Positions 26,870 to 36,100 of a stretch of 64,000 nt of DNA are shown piece after piece. Source of the DNA: Glycomyces harbinensis (GTDB taxonomy: Bacteria; Actinomycetota; Actinomycetes; Mycobacteriales; Micromonosporaceae); NCBI RefSeq assembly GCF_900101745.1, contig NZ_FNAD01000005.1, forward strand, positions 186,001 to 250,000, written 5' to 3'. Below the pieces are notes generated by a model. That model ran no database searches, had not been told where the DNA came from, and saw only the letters and a list, made by a program, of their open reading frames with translations. Numbering within the stretch: position 1 is the stretch's first letter; the number at the start of each line of letters is the position of its first letter. The translations under genes and the position numbers were made by a program.

Positions 26870-27415
26870 TCAGCGCAGCTCCTCCACGGGCCGGTCCTTC
26901 GGCAGCGTCAACCGCTCCAGCGGATAGGACGCGCCCGCCAGGTCGAGGGCGCCGGTCTCCCCGTCGGCGACGAAGCCGTACCGCTCGTAGAAGCGGCGGC
27001 CGATGTCGTTGCCGGCCAGCTCCCAGACCCGGACCGGGAGCATGTCCCGCTCCGCGAGCCAGCGGTGCACCTCGCGCATCAGCGCGAAACCCGCCCCCCG
27101 GCCCCAGTGGTCGGGGTGGACGTAGATCGCCCACACCTCGCCCGGATCGCCGGGACCGGACGCCTCCTCGCTGCTCTCGCGAGTGTCCCAGCCGACCGAG
27201 GCGAAGCCGATCACGTTGGGGCCCTTCTCGGCCACGAGGGTGATCGCGAATTCGCGGCGTCTGGCGAGGCTGCGCACGAACCGTTCGGGGGCCACTTCGG
27301 GAAGCTCGGCGAGGGCGTCCTCGTCCACGATGCCGGAGTACGCGGCGCGCCACGACGCGGTGCGCACCTGCACGATCTCGTCTGCGTCTGCGGGGCCGCC
27401 GGTTCGGATCCTCAT
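26870..27415 (-). CDS. GNAT-family N-acetyltransferase
   Basis: 181 aa. The ATG at 27415 is preferred over the one at 27442 because MRIRTGGPADADEIVQVRTASW is the usual GNAT opening. The acetyl-CoA-binding motif is VHPDHWGRGAGFALMREVHRWL, and ELAGNDIGRRFYERYGFVADGE is the typical C-terminal part. The substrate is unknown. It is separated from the upstream LD-carboxypeptidase by 87 bp on the same strand, so the two may be cotranscribed. Confidence 0.9.
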   Translation of the reverse strand: MRIRTGGPADADEIVQVRTASWRAAYSGIVDEDALAELPEVAPERFVRSLARRREFAITLVAEKGPNVIGFASVGWDTRESSEEASGPGDPGEVWAIYVHPDHWGRGAGFALMREVHRWLAERDMLPVRVWELAGNDIGRRFYERYGFVADGETGALDLAGASYPLERLTLPKDRPVEELR

Positions 27416-27502
27416 GTCTACCAACCGTGCCCGAAGGTCCACAAGAAAGCAACCGCTCAGGCGGTCGGAATTGCGGCAGCAACCCGTTCGTGCAAGAAAC
27501 GT

Positions 27503-28483
27503 CTAGTCGACGGGCGACTCCAGCAGCCGCAGCTGATGCGACGTGGCGTCCACCGAGGCGAGCGTCCCGATCGGCAGCGGCAGATTCGGGCCGGTATGTC
27601 CGAAGTCGACTCCCGCAAGCACGGGGAAGTCGTATTCGCCGACGGCGTCGAGCACGATGTCCTTGACGCCGATGCTGCTCCCGTCCGGCATCTCGTAGTC
27701 GGGGATGTCGAGCGGAATGCCCACGACCATCGCGCCGATCCGGTCGAACACGCCCTGCATCCGCAGCACGTGGAGCTGGTTCCACACGTGCCCGATGTTG
27801 CGGCCCACGTCCTCCCAGAAGAACACCGCCCCGTCCCACGCCTCCGGCGCCAGCGCGTACGGCGAGGCCTGCACGTTGATGAGCCGGTCCAGCAGCCCGC
27901 CGACCAGGCGGCCCGTCGCCCGTCCCGGCTTCCATGTCTCCCAGGCGTTGTCGGCCGGGAGCGTGACCTCGCGGAGTTCGCCGGTGAGGAGCCCGCGCAC
28001 CAGGCCCGCGATCTCGGCGTGGCGCTCGGCCGTCGCGTCCTCCCAGAACAGGCCGCCCAGGCCCGGTGCGAAGTCGCAGTGGAAGCCGACCAGGCCGGTC
28101 TGGGAGTGGAACGCCAGGTGGAGTGCGGTGATGTCGCTGAAGCCCAGGAGCGGCTTGGGGTCGCGGCGGATCGCGTCGTAGTCGATGCGGTCGAGGTAGG
28201 CGGTGGTCCCGTTGCCGCCGGAGAACGGGACGATCGCGCGGATCTCGGGGTCGGCGAGCAGCGCGTTGAGTTCGGCGGCCTGCACCTCGGGCGGGGCGGA
28301 TCGCCAGAAGTGGTGCCCGCCGTTGTTGACCAGGTCGGTGGCCCGGACTTTGAACCCCATGCCCTCGAAGACCGCGGTTGCCGCGTCGAGGTGTTCGTGC
28401 CGGTGCGCGAACGCGGGCCCCGAGGGGGCGCTGACGGCGATCGTGTCGCCGGGTTGCAGTCGCTTGGGCCGCAAGAGTTCCAT
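27503..28483 (-). CDS. S66-family LD-carboxypeptidase / MccF-like serine peptidase
   Basis: 326 aa. The nucleophile Ser is in LLGFSDITALHLAF, Glu is probably in FFWEDVGRNIGHVWNQL, and the catalytic His is in LAGVDFGHTGPNLPLPIG. IVPFSGGNGTTAYLDRIDYDAI stands where LdcA has RGGYG. Members trim L,D-tetrapeptides in peptidoglycan recycling or hydrolyse microcin-C-like nucleotide peptides. The FSGG in place of RGG resembles the MccF side of the family. No signal peptide, so it is cytoplasmic. Confidence 0.88.
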   Translation of the reverse strand: MELLRPKRLQPGDTIAVSAPSGPAFAHRHEHLDAATAVFEGMGFKVRATDLVNNGGHHFWRSAPPEVQAAELNALLADPEIRAIVPFSGGNGTTAYLDRIDYDAIRRDPKPLLGFSDITALHLAFHSQTGLVGFHCDFAPGLGGLFWEDATAERHAEIAGLVRGLLTGELREVTLPADNAWETWKPGRATGRLVGGLLDRLINVQASPYALAPEAWDGAVFFWEDVGRNIGHVWNQLHVLRMQGVFDRIGAMVVGIPLDIPDYEMPDGSSIGVKDIVLDAVGEYDFPVLAGVDFGHTGPNLPLPIGTLASVDATSHQLRLLESPVD

Positions 28484-28566
28484 GTTGCCTGCTTCCAGTG
28501 GACGGGTCCGGGGCCGCGACCAGCCTACGGCGGCCTGGGCCCCGGATCAATGCCTGGACGCAAGCG

Positions 28567-29634
28567 CTATCGGGGTGCCGGGGCGGGCGCCGCGTCCTCG
28601 AGTGCGGCCGGGCGGCGGGCCCGGCGGATCGTCAGTGCGACGCCGGCGGTCGCGACGAGGACGGAGGCGGCGAAGGCGGTGACGGTGGCGGCGTCGGGGG
28701 CGGTGAGCGACTGGCCGCGCGCGGCCTGCCATGCGGTGGTCGCGAAGACCCCGAGGTAGCCGGCGGCGAGCCAGCGCACGAGGGCGGCGCGGACGCGGTC
28801 GTCGCGCAGCCAGGCGCGGCGGGCGGCGATGAGGCCCAGGAGCATCGCGGCGGCGATGAGGACCTGGATGCCGTGCAGGCCGAGGAAGTGGGGGACGCGC
28901 ATGTCGCCGCCGGTGGTGGACCAGCCGGTGAGGAACATGCCGTTGCCGTCCAGGTCGCCGACGCCGTGTCCGGCGTTGAGCGTCACCCGGTCGCCGTCGG
29001 CGTCTTCGACGACGCGTTCGCCCTGGCCGCCGGTGGAGACGATCGCGAACGCGGCGGCCATGCCGAGGGTCGACAGGGCCAGGCCCCAGCGGATGACGGC
29101 GGTGACGGTGCGGTCGCCGATGCGCTGGAAGAGCACGATGACGGCGATGAGCAGGTTGAGCATGAACATGACCGGCACGAACTGGAAGGCGGCCTGGACG
29201 ATCTGGTTGAGCTGGTCCTCGGAGGTGTTGAAGTGGCTGTAGGTGCCCGCTGCGGCGGCCGCGACGATGACGGCGACCTCGGCGGCGCTGATGAGGGCGA
29301 AGAGGGTGCCGAAGACCCAGGCGGTGCGGCGCAGCTTCGTCATGTGGGACAGGAGCCAGGCGAGCGAGAGGCAGTAGGTGAAGAACGCGAAGTTGAACTT
29401 GAAGGCCTTGATCCAGACGGATTCGCCCTGGAGGGTGCGGTCGTCGAAGGGGATGGCGAGGAGGCAGGCGAGGGCGGCGGCGCCGCAGGCGATGCCGAGG
29501 ACGACCAGGGGGCGGTGCCAGCGGCGGGTGCCGTCGGTGAGGGCGAGGCCGGAGGCGGCGGCCTTGTCCTGGAGGGTGCGGCGGCGGCGGGCGGGGTCGG
29601 TGCCGACCGGCGCGGGCGCGAGGGTCTCGTTCAT
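28567..29634 (-). CDS. Uncharacterised membrane protein with eight helices
   Basis: 355 aa from the ATG at 29634; a TAGCGT -10 box seven bases upstream suggests leaderless translation. About eight membrane helices, with the longest loop between helices 5 and 6 (GERVVEDADGDRVTLNAGHGVGDLDGNGMFLTGW). Conserved-looking features are WIKAFKFNFAFFTYCLSLAWLL, histidines in SHMTKL and HFLGLHGIQVL, and the acidic loop. I do not recognise the family with confidence. The histidine pair at the ends of helices could bind heme or metal, but that is speculative. Confidence 0.75.
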   Translation of the reverse strand: MNETLAPAPVGTDPARRRRTLQDKAAASGLALTDGTRRWHRPLVVLGIACGAAALACLLAIPFDDRTLQGESVWIKAFKFNFAFFTYCLSLAWLLSHMTKLRRTAWVFGTLFALISAAEVAVIVAAAAAGTYSHFNTSEDQLNQIVQAAFQFVPVMFMLNLLIAVIVLFQRIGDRTVTAVIRWGLALSTLGMAAAFAIVSTGGQGERVVEDADGDRVTLNAGHGVGDLDGNGMFLTGWSTTGGDMRVPHFLGLHGIQVLIAAAMLLGLIAARRAWLRDDRVRAALVRWLAAGYLGVFATTAWQAARGQSLTAPDAATVTAFAASVLVATAGVALTIRRARRPAALEDAAPAPAPR

Positions 29635-29869
29635 GCCTATGACGCTATGGAGATCGGGGCCCCGGCGCATTGCCGCGAGCCGCCCGAAACGGGGTGGGGC
29701 CTGCCTTACCTTGTGGAGCCGCGGCGATGGCGCCCTGGGGGCGGCGGGGGCGGGGCTGAGGGGGCGAATGCGGTGAAACCGGTTCGTCCGAAGTGGCGCA
29801 GCGGCGAATCCTAGACGAAGTGCGGGCTTCTCCTTGCGCGTTCACTCCGCTGTAACGAGGATGTGACGA

Positions 29870-32146
29870 ATGAGCTCTAATCTCAGTCGCATCTTGGACA
29901 GCGTTGACCCGTTCATCGGTACCGCCGCTACCGATCTGCCCGCGGCACAGGGGCTGGCCGCCTCCTGGTGGTGGCCGAAGGCCCAGGTCGGGAACACCCA
30001 CCCGGGCGCCTGCCACCCCCTCGGCATGGTCTCCGCCTGCGCGTGCTCGGGCGCCTACCCCACCGGTTACGGCCGGTACGGCATCTCCACCGAAGGCGCC
30101 CCCGAGCCGATCTACGACGACTACCTCGCCAGCGGCTTCACCCACTTCCAGCAGTCCGGCACCGGCGCGATCCGCAAGTACTACAACTACTTCCGCGTCA
30201 CCCCCATGATCGAGCCGCTCGACGCGCTCGGCACCCGGTGGCGGCTTTGCGACGAGGTCGCCGAGCCCGGCTACTACGCGGCCACCCTCGAGAACGGCAT
30301 CCGGTGCGAACTCACCGTGGGCGAGAAGACCGCGGTGCACCGCTACACGTTCCCCGAGGCCTCCTCGGCGCGCGTGGTCATCGACTTCTCCTACGGCGGC
30401 CTCGCGATCGAGCACGGCACCACCGTGCCGCTGCGCGCCGGCCTCGAGAGCCTCGGCCAGGGCTGCGCCCAGGGGACCGTGGTCATGGAGGGCATGCCCC
30501 TGTCGGTCTACATCGACGCGGACGCACCGAAGGCGTGGCGCCAGCTCGTCTGGTACGACCGCCGCCGCGTGGACGGCGGCACGCGCCTGGACTTCGACTA
30601 CATCCGCCGCACCACCCTGCGCCCGTTCGGGCTCATGTTCATGGGTCCGGTCCGCGCCGGCCAGACGGTCGAGATCCGCATGGGCTTCTCCATGCGGGGC
30701 ACCGACCAGGCCCGGCGCAACCTCGAGCAGGCCCTTCCCGGGGACGCGGGGTTCGCGCACGCGCGCGCCGCGACCAAGAACGCCTGGTCCTCCTACTTCT
30801 CGCAGGTGGAGGTCCAGGGCGGCACGCCCGAGCGGCGGACCGTGTTCGCCACGAGCCTGTACCACTCGCTCATCAAGCCCTGCTTCGCCGAGGACGAGAG
30901 CCCCTTCTGGCCCTCCAAGGGCCCCTTCGTGTTCGACATCGCGACGATGTGGGACATGTACAAGACGCAGTTCCCGCTGCTGACGGCCCTGAACCCGGCC
31001 AAGGGCGCCGACATGCTCGAGTCGCTGGTGCGCATCGCCGAGGAGGAGGGGAACCTCCCCATCGGCTACCGCATGGCCCGCGGCTCCGACCGGTTCTTCC
31101 GGCAGGCCTCGGCCCTGGCCCACACCGTGCTCGCCGACGGCTTCCAGCTAGGACTCGAAGGCCTCGAATGGGACTGGGCCCTCGTCCACATGCAGGACGA
31201 CCTGCGCCGCGGCTACGGCGAGGAGTTCGCCGAGCGCGGCGTCGTGCACCCGGTCAGCCACACGCTCGACCTCGCGGCCGGGTACTGGTGCACCGCGATC
31301 GTCGCCCGCGGCCTGGGCGACCACCGCCTCGCCGACGAACTCGAGGCCAAGTCCCGGGCCTGGGTCAACGCGTTCGGGCCCGACGGGCTCCTGCGCGACT
31401 CCAGCTTCTACGAGGGCGGGCGCTGGAACTACTCGTTCCGGCTCCTGCACGACATGGCCTCGCGCATCGAACTCGCCGGCGGCGACGCCGAGTTCACCGC
31501 GATCCTCGACCGCTTCTTCGGGTTCGGGGCCGAACCGGTCGCCCAGCTCGGGGTGGCGCCCTTCGGGCCCGAGTTCGCCATGGGCCTGGACCTGAACCGC
31601 TTCGAGGGCCTCAACAACGAGCCCGACATGGAGGCCCCCTGGGCCTACCACTACGCCGGGCGGCCCGACCGCACCGCCGAGATCGTCCACGCCGCGCTCG
31701 CCTACCAGTTCGGGACCGGGCGCGGCGGCCTCCCCGGCAACGACGACTCCGGGGCCCTGTCCTCGTGGTACGTGTGGGCGTCCCTGGGACTGTTCCCGGT
31801 CGCCGGCCAGAACCTGTTCCTGGTCAACGCGCCCGCGTTCGCCGCCGCCGGACTCCGCTTCGGCGGCAACGACTTCGAACTGGTCACCACCGGCCACGTC
31901 GAGTCCGGCATCGGGGCCGACGCGGCCGGGTCCAAGCCCCGGTACGTCCAGTCGGCGCGCTTCAACGGCAGGTCGCTGGACCACGGGTTCATCACCGGCA
32001 ACCAGCTGCACGGCGGCGGGAGGCTGGAGATCGAGCTCGGACCCGAACCCTCCGACTGGGCGACGAAGACGCGCCCGCCGTCCGCTTCCGACCGCCCCGG
32101 GCACGGCCCGGGCGGCCGCATCCGCTTCCAGGAGTTACCACCATGA
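29870..32146 (+). CDS. GH92-type glycoside hydrolase, cytoplasmic
   Basis: 758 aa with no signal peptide. GH92 (calcium-dependent exo-alpha-mannosidase) signatures: DPFIGTAATDLP near the start, FVFDIATMWDMYKTQFPLLTALNP, LNNEPDMEAPWAYHYAGRPDRT, and the catalytic-motif region GLPGNDDSGALSSWYVWASLGLFPV. Most bacterial GH92 enzymes are secreted and have an N-terminal beta-sandwich. This one starts directly in the domain and is coupled (ATGA) to a GT4 glycosyltransferase, so its substrate may be an intracellular glycoside. The conserved aspartates in NDDSG are present. Linkage specificity cannot be told. Confidence 0.85.
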   Translation: MSSNLSRILDSVDPFIGTAATDLPAAQGLAASWWWPKAQVGNTHPGACHPLGMVSACACSGAYPTGYGRYGISTEGAPEPIYDDYLASGFTHFQQSGTGAIRKYYNYFRVTPMIEPLDALGTRWRLCDEVAEPGYYAATLENGIRCELTVGEKTAVHRYTFPEASSARVVIDFSYGGLAIEHGTTVPLRAGLESLGQGCAQGTVVMEGMPLSVYIDADAPKAWRQLVWYDRRRVDGGTRLDFDYIRRTTLRPFGLMFMGPVRAGQTVEIRMGFSMRGTDQARRNLEQALPGDAGFAHARAATKNAWSSYFSQVEVQGGTPERRTVFATSLYHSLIKPCFAEDESPFWPSKGPFVFDIATMWDMYKTQFPLLTALNPAKGADMLESLVRIAEEEGNLPIGYRMARGSDRFFRQASALAHTVLADGFQLGLEGLEWDWALVHMQDDLRRGYGEEFAERGVVHPVSHTLDLAAGYWCTAIVARGLGDHRLADELEAKSRAWVNAFGPDGLLRDSSFYEGGRWNYSFRLLHDMASRIELAGGDAEFTAILDRFFGFGAEPVAQLGVAPFGPEFAMGLDLNRFEGLNNEPDMEAPWAYHYAGRPDRTAEIVHAALAYQFGTGRGGLPGNDDSGALSSWYVWASLGLFPVAGQNLFLVNAPAFAAAGLRFGGNDFELVTTGHVESGIGADAAGSKPRYVQSARFNGRSLDHGFITGNQLHGGGRLEIELGPEPSDWATKTRPPSASDRPGHGPGGRIRFQELPP

Positions 32147-33435
32147 CCGAGCAGTCCCGCGCCTCGCAGCGCCGCCTCGTCATCGTCGTCCGCGCCGACC
32201 CGGTCATCTGCGGGCACGCCACCGAGGCCCGGGGCCTCGCCGAGGTCGCGCTGAAGCGCGGCTTCGACGACGTGCGCATCGTGACCTGGCCGATCGAGGC
32301 GCTCGAGGCCGCGGGACTGCCGCTCAAACCGCTCGACGAGCTCCTGCCGTACTCGGCGGGGATCACCGTCGAGCGGCCCGGGCCCGTCGGGGACTACCGC
32401 GTCCCCGACGGCCGCTACCTCCTGGGGCTCTCGGGGCGCCTCTTCGAACTGTTCACCGACGGCGTGCCGACCGTGTGCATGTCGATGTACCTGTCCCCGC
32501 ACGCCGACGCGGTCGTCGACGCCCTCCGCTCGGTCCGCGCCTCGGGGCTCGACGCCGACGTCACCACCGTCGCCGAGGCGGTCGGCTCCGACATCACCAA
32601 CGTGGTCCGCTCCTGCATCGCCAAGGGCGACATCGGCGCCGCCGCGTCCCTGTTCACCACCTACCTCGCCAACGACCTGTGCGTCGCCGTCTCGGCCTAC
32701 ACCCGGGAGCTCATCATCGAAGCGGCCGAACAGGTCGACCTCGCCTGCGGGACCCGCTTCGCCGGGGAGGTCACCGCGCGCGTCCAGGTGTCCTACCCGG
32801 CCGTGAACGCCGCCGCCTACACCGGCCTGGACCCGGCGGCGGTCGACGCGGCCCTCGCCGCGCGCGGCCTCGAACGCGACGGCTACGTCCTGTTCCTCTC
32901 CCGCGTCGCCGCCGCGAAAGGCGCCGACGACCTCATCCACGCCTACCGCGCCTCCGCTGCGTCCGGCACGCACCGGCTCGTCATCGCCGGGAACGGCCCC
33001 GCCCTGGCCGACACGAAGGCCCTCGCCGCGGGCGACGAGCGCATCCTGTTCCTCACCGACGTCTCCGACGACGAGAAGCCGCTGCTCATGAACGGCTGCG
33101 CCGCCTACGCGCTGCCGTCCAAGCCGCGCCCGGAGTTCGTCGAGACGTTCGGGATCGCCCTGGTCGAGAAGATGCTCGCCGGCGGCGGACCCGTCATCAC
33201 CACCCGCACCGGCGGCATCCCCGAAGCCGTGGGGGACCACGCGATCGAAGTCCCGCCCGCCGATGCGGCCGCCCTCGCCGCCGCCATCGACCGGGCCCTG
33301 GCGACGGGCCCGGCCGAACGCGCGGCCGCCGCCGAGGCCGCCCGCGCCTGGGCGATGCGCTTCGACCGCACCGCCGTCTTCGACCACCTCTTCGCCGGCC
33401 TGCTCGGCGCCGGGATCCCCGCCCCCATCGGCTGA
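32143..33435 (+). CDS. GT4-family glycosyltransferase, cotranslated with the GH92 gene
   Basis: 430 aa. ATGA overlap with the GH92 stop. GT-B fold: an N-terminal acceptor domain with VVRADPVICGHATEARGLAEVALKRGF, a linker, then VLFLSRVAAAKGADDLIHAYRA and RLVIAGNGPALADTKAL. The donor-binding motif is PEFVETFGIALVEKMLAGGGPVITTRTGGIPEAV (E-x7-E). The donor and acceptor are unknown. The pairing with GH92 suggests synthesis and turnover of one glycoside or glycolipid. Confidence 0.88.
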   Translation: MTEQSRASQRRLVIVVRADPVICGHATEARGLAEVALKRGFDDVRIVTWPIEALEAAGLPLKPLDELLPYSAGITVERPGPVGDYRVPDGRYLLGLSGRLFELFTDGVPTVCMSMYLSPHADAVVDALRSVRASGLDADVTTVAEAVGSDITNVVRSCIAKGDIGAAASLFTTYLANDLCVAVSAYTRELIIEAAEQVDLACGTRFAGEVTARVQVSYPAVNAAAYTGLDPAAVDAALAARGLERDGYVLFLSRVAAAKGADDLIHAYRASAASGTHRLVIAGNGPALADTKALAAGDERILFLTDVSDDEKPLLMNGCAAYALPSKPRPEFVETFGIALVEKMLAGGGPVITTRTGGIPEAVGDHAIEVPPADAAALAAAIDRALATGPAERAAAAEAARAWAMRFDRTAVFDHLFAGLLGAGIPAPIG

Positions 33436-33774
33436 CGCCCGCCGACACCGCCGACTGCGCGAACACCGCCGCGGGGCCGCACCGAAAAAACTTTCGGATC
33501 CGCGGCAACCTTCGGGGCGCCCGCGGCAACTAGATGTCGGTGCGGCAACCCGGCTCCGCCGCACCGCACAACTTTCCGGCCACCGGGCCGATCGCGATCG
33601 GCCCGAAGCGCCGACGGTCACGACACGGAAAGGCTTTCCTGCCATGGAGAGACGCAGCAGGCGCGGACACCGGGGGTGCCCGCGCCTGCGCGCTCGTCGG
33701 GAAGCGGGGTCGACTTGGTTCGGCTGCTAGACTCGCCGCCTCCCCGACTTCTCCCCTCGACCGGAGGCCCTCCG
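33436..33774. other. 339-bp leader region of the ECF sigma gene with repeats
   Basis: It contains three copies of YGCGGCAACY (33501-33510, 33522-33531, 33541-33550) spaced 21 and 19 bp, and a weaker copy near 33564. There is also a 20-bp perfect palindrome GGGCCGATCG-CGATCGGCCC (33585-33604). A short hairpin GGAAAG-gc-TTTCC is near 33628. A 28-codon basic frame at 33643 is not convincing as a gene. A TAGACT box lies at 33728-33733. Confidence 0.5.
33501..33550 (+). promoter_or_regulatory. CGCGGCAAC direct repeats upstream of the ECF sigma gene
   Basis: Three near-identical 10-bp words (CGCGGCAACC, CGCGGCAACT, TGCGGCAACC) are phased about two helical turns apart. The first pair could also be the -35 (GGCAACC) and -10 region of an ECF-type promoter. 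Confidence 0.5.
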
Positions 33775-34305
33775 TTGGACGTCCCCTTGGAGGAAGACGC
33801 CTTCCGCGCCTTCTTCGAGCGGCACCACGCCGAGCTGGCCCGCTTCGCGTGGCTGCTCATCGGCGAACGCGGTGCGGCGGAGGACATCGCGGCCGACGCC
33901 ATGCTCGCGGTGTGGCGGCAGTGGGACCAGGCCCGCCGGGCCCGCTCGCAGATCGCCTACGCGCGCGGCATCGTCGCCAACCTCGCCAAGACCCGCATCC
34001 GCGGCGCCGTGCGCGAACGGCGGCGCAACACCCTGTTCTGGCAGCGCCCCGGCGAGACCGACGACGGCCCCGACACGGCCGCCGTGCTCGACGTGCGCCA
34101 GGCGCTGGCCCGGCTCCCGCTGCGCCGCCGCGCCTGCGTCGTCCTGCGCCACTCCCTCGAACTGTCCGAGCGCGAGACCGCCGAGGCCCTGGGGGTCTCG
34201 GTCGGCACGGTCAAGAGCCAGACGTCCAAGGGCCTGGCCGACCTGCGCCGCCTCCTCGGACCCCAGGGGTCGCAGGCGACGCTGCGGAACGAGGTGGAAC
34301 GGTGA
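33775..34305 (+). CDS. ECF sigma factor of the SigE-like group
   Basis: 176 aa from a TTG at 33775 with GGAGG eight bases upstream; no ATG or GTG fits better. Sigma-2: DAFRAFFERHHAELARFAWLLIGERGAAEDIAADAMLAVWRQW. Sigma-4: LPLRRRACVVLRHSLELSERETAEALGVSVGTVKSQTSKGLADLRRLL. There is no C-terminal extension. The next gene, overlapping by four bases (GTGA), encodes a single-pass membrane protein that could act as anti-sigma or as an envelope effector. An autoregulated promoter is probable in the repeat-bearing leader. Confidence 0.9.
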   Translation: MDVPLEEDAFRAFFERHHAELARFAWLLIGERGAAEDIAADAMLAVWRQWDQARRARSQIAYARGIVANLAKTRIRGAVRERRRNTLFWQRPGETDDGPDTAAVLDVRQALARLPLRRRACVVLRHSLELSERETAEALGVSVGTVKSQTSKGLADLRRLLGPQGSQATLRNEVER

Positions 34306-35075
34306 ACGACGAACTGCCCGACCGGCTCCGCGTGAGCGCCGAGGAGTACGAGCCCGACCGCGACCGCATGTGGTCGCGCGTCGCGGAGGGGATGCGCGAG
34401 CCGCGCGGCGTCGCCGCCGAACCGGTGCGCTCCGGCTGGCGGATCTCGCACCTGGCCCTCGCGACCGGCGCGGCCGTGGTCCTCATCGGCGGCGTCGTCC
34501 TCTTCGGGCAGACGCTCGGCCTCGGCCCCGTGGTCGGCCCGTCCCCCGAGCCGCCCGCGGCCGGACCCGCTTCGTCGGCGCCCGAGACCTCCGAGCCGGC
34601 GACGACCGGCGCCGAGACCTCCACGGGGGAGGCCTCGGACCCCGACAGCGACGACGTCGAGACGACCGGCGACGAGGGCGGCGAGACCGAGGCCCCCGCG
34701 TGGCTGCGGACGGACGGCTCGGTCGACCAGGGCAGCGGCGAGTACTGGTCCCAGGCGAACCTGAAGCTGGAGAACGACGAGCCCCTCGCCGAACTGGACG
34801 TGGAGCTGCGGGTCGCGATCGGCGAGGGCCTCCAGTCCACCGGGTCGTGGACGACCGACAGCCGCTTCACCGACGCGGTGGTCACCGAGGAGGACGGCTT
34901 CCTCGTCTACCGGTGGTCGCTGCGCGAGGGGCAGGTGCTGCCCGCCGGCGAGTACACGCTCGCGGGCCAGTTCAACCACGGGTCGGGGGCGCGCAGCGCC
35001 GAGGACGACGACTTCACCTTCGAGGCCGCGACCGAGTCCGGCGAGGACGGCCGGACCGAGGGCGACTTCGCATGA
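34302..35075 (+). CDS. Single-pass membrane partner of the ECF sigma factor
   Basis: 257 aa. GTG overlapping the sigma stop. Cytoplasmic N-terminus of about 50 residues (DELPDRLRVSAEEYEPDRDRMWSRV), a helix (ISHLALATGAAVVLIGGVVLFG, about 49-70), an acidic Ser/Thr/Pro/Glu linker (about 78-130), then a beta-rich external domain (YWSQANLKLENDEPLAELDVELRVAIG and GEYTLAGQFNHGSG). The layout fits an anti-sigma or signal-sensing protein, but the cytoplasmic part has no recognisable ASD or ZAS motif. The function is inferred from position only. Confidence 0.75.
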   Translation: MNDELPDRLRVSAEEYEPDRDRMWSRVAEGMREPRGVAAEPVRSGWRISHLALATGAAVVLIGGVVLFGQTLGLGPVVGPSPEPPAAGPASSAPETSEPATTGAETSTGEASDPDSDDVETTGDEGGETEAPAWLRTDGSVDQGSGEYWSQANLKLENDEPLAELDVELRVAIGEGLQSTGSWTTDSRFTDAVVTEEDGFLVYRWSLREGQVLPAGEYTLAGQFNHGSGARSAEDDDFTFEAATESGEDGRTEGDFA

Positions 35076-35258
35076 GCGCGCGGCGCCCGGCGCCGCGAAC
35101 CCCAGGGCTGGAGCGGGGGCCGGGCTGCGAACCGGTCCCCGCTCCGCAGACCCGCAGCGAACATGAAACCGGCGGTGTCCCGCAATATGCGGATAAATCC
35201 GGCCTAAGGGACCCCTGGCGCAAAAATACTCGCCGGGTCCGACGCGAAACGCCCGAGT

Positions 35259-35287
35259 GACCGCGACCGGCCACGCCGGCCGCGGTC
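35259..35287. terminator. Hairpin between convergent genes
   Basis: GACCGCGACCGGC pairs with GCCGGCCGCGGTC (12 of 13) across a 3-base loop, between the ends of the sigma-partner gene and the PIG-L gene. There is no T-run. Confidence 0.6.
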
Positions 35288-35312
35288 CCCGGAGCGATGA
35301 TCGTGCTCGGTG

Positions 35313-36041
35313 TCAGAAATTGACCAGCTCGAAGGTGGTCGCGTACGTCGTGCCGAAGCGCTCGCCGGCGGCCGCCGCGAAGCTCGTGAGGAACCCGCGC
35401 ACGTACGTCTCGGGGTCCTCGTCCGTCAGCGCCGCGATGTAGGCCCGGTGCTCCAGGAGCGAGGCCACCCCGGCCTCGAACGTGTCGGTCACGTCCACCG
35501 CGTGCCGCGCCTCGGGCGAGGCCGCCAGGGCGACCCACCGCACCCCGCCCCACGGCTCCAGGCCCTCGTCGGCCAGTTCGGGGAAGATCCACCGGTTCCC
35601 CGCGTCGTTCGCCGCGTCCAGCACCGACTCGCCCACCGCCCGGTGGTCGGCGCTGTTCCACGTCCCCGGCACGAAGGCCTCGCGCCGGTTCAGGGTGATC
35701 ACGAGCTCGGGCCGGTGGCGCCGGATCGCGGCCGCCAGGTCGCGGCGCAGCGCGACACCGGACTCGATCACGCCGTCCTTGTGGTCGAGGAACTCCACGG
35801 ACGAGACGCCGACCACCGCCGCGGAGGCGCGCTGCTCGGCGTCGCGCACCGGCGCGCACTCCTCGGGGCTCATGGTGTCGATCCCGGCCTCACCGCGGCT
35901 GACCATGAGGTACGCGACCTCGCGGCCGCCGCCGGTCCAGTGCGCGACGGCCGCGGCCGCCCCGTACTCCATGTCGTCGGGATGGGCCACGATGGCCAGC
36001 GCCCGAGACCAGTCCTCGGGCATGGCGAGCAGTTCGGTCAT
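35313..36041 (-). CDS. PIG-L family deacetylase
   Basis: 242 aa. The zinc-binding motif AHPDD is at 19-23, and SADHRAVGESVLDAA supplies the second His motif. Family members include MshB (mycothiol precursor deacetylase), Mca (mycothiol S-conjugate amidase) and N-acetylglucosaminyl-lipid deacetylases. This one lacks features that would decide among them. It begins six bases after a CATAAT -10 box on the minus strand, so it is leaderless. Confidence 0.9.
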   Translation of the reverse strand: MTELLAMPEDWSRALAIVAHPDDMEYGAAAAVAHWTGGGREVAYLMVSRGEAGIDTMSPEECAPVRDAEQRASAAVVGVSSVEFLDHKDGVIESGVALRRDLAAAIRRHRPELVITLNRREAFVPGTWNSADHRAVGESVLDAANDAGNRWIFPELADEGLEPWGGVRWVALAASPEARHAVDVTDTFEAGVASLLEHRAYIAALTDEDPETYVRGFLTSFAAAAGERFGTTYATTFELVNF

Positions 36042-36100
36042 GCACTGATTATGGCCCCGTGGTCAACCGGCGCAGGGGACCGCGTCGACCGGCCCCGGAC

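Noticed and set aside
33643-33729. 28-codon small gene before the ECF sigma factor
   Set aside because: Very basic composition, no convincing ribosome-binding site, and no sign of conservation visible from one sequence.
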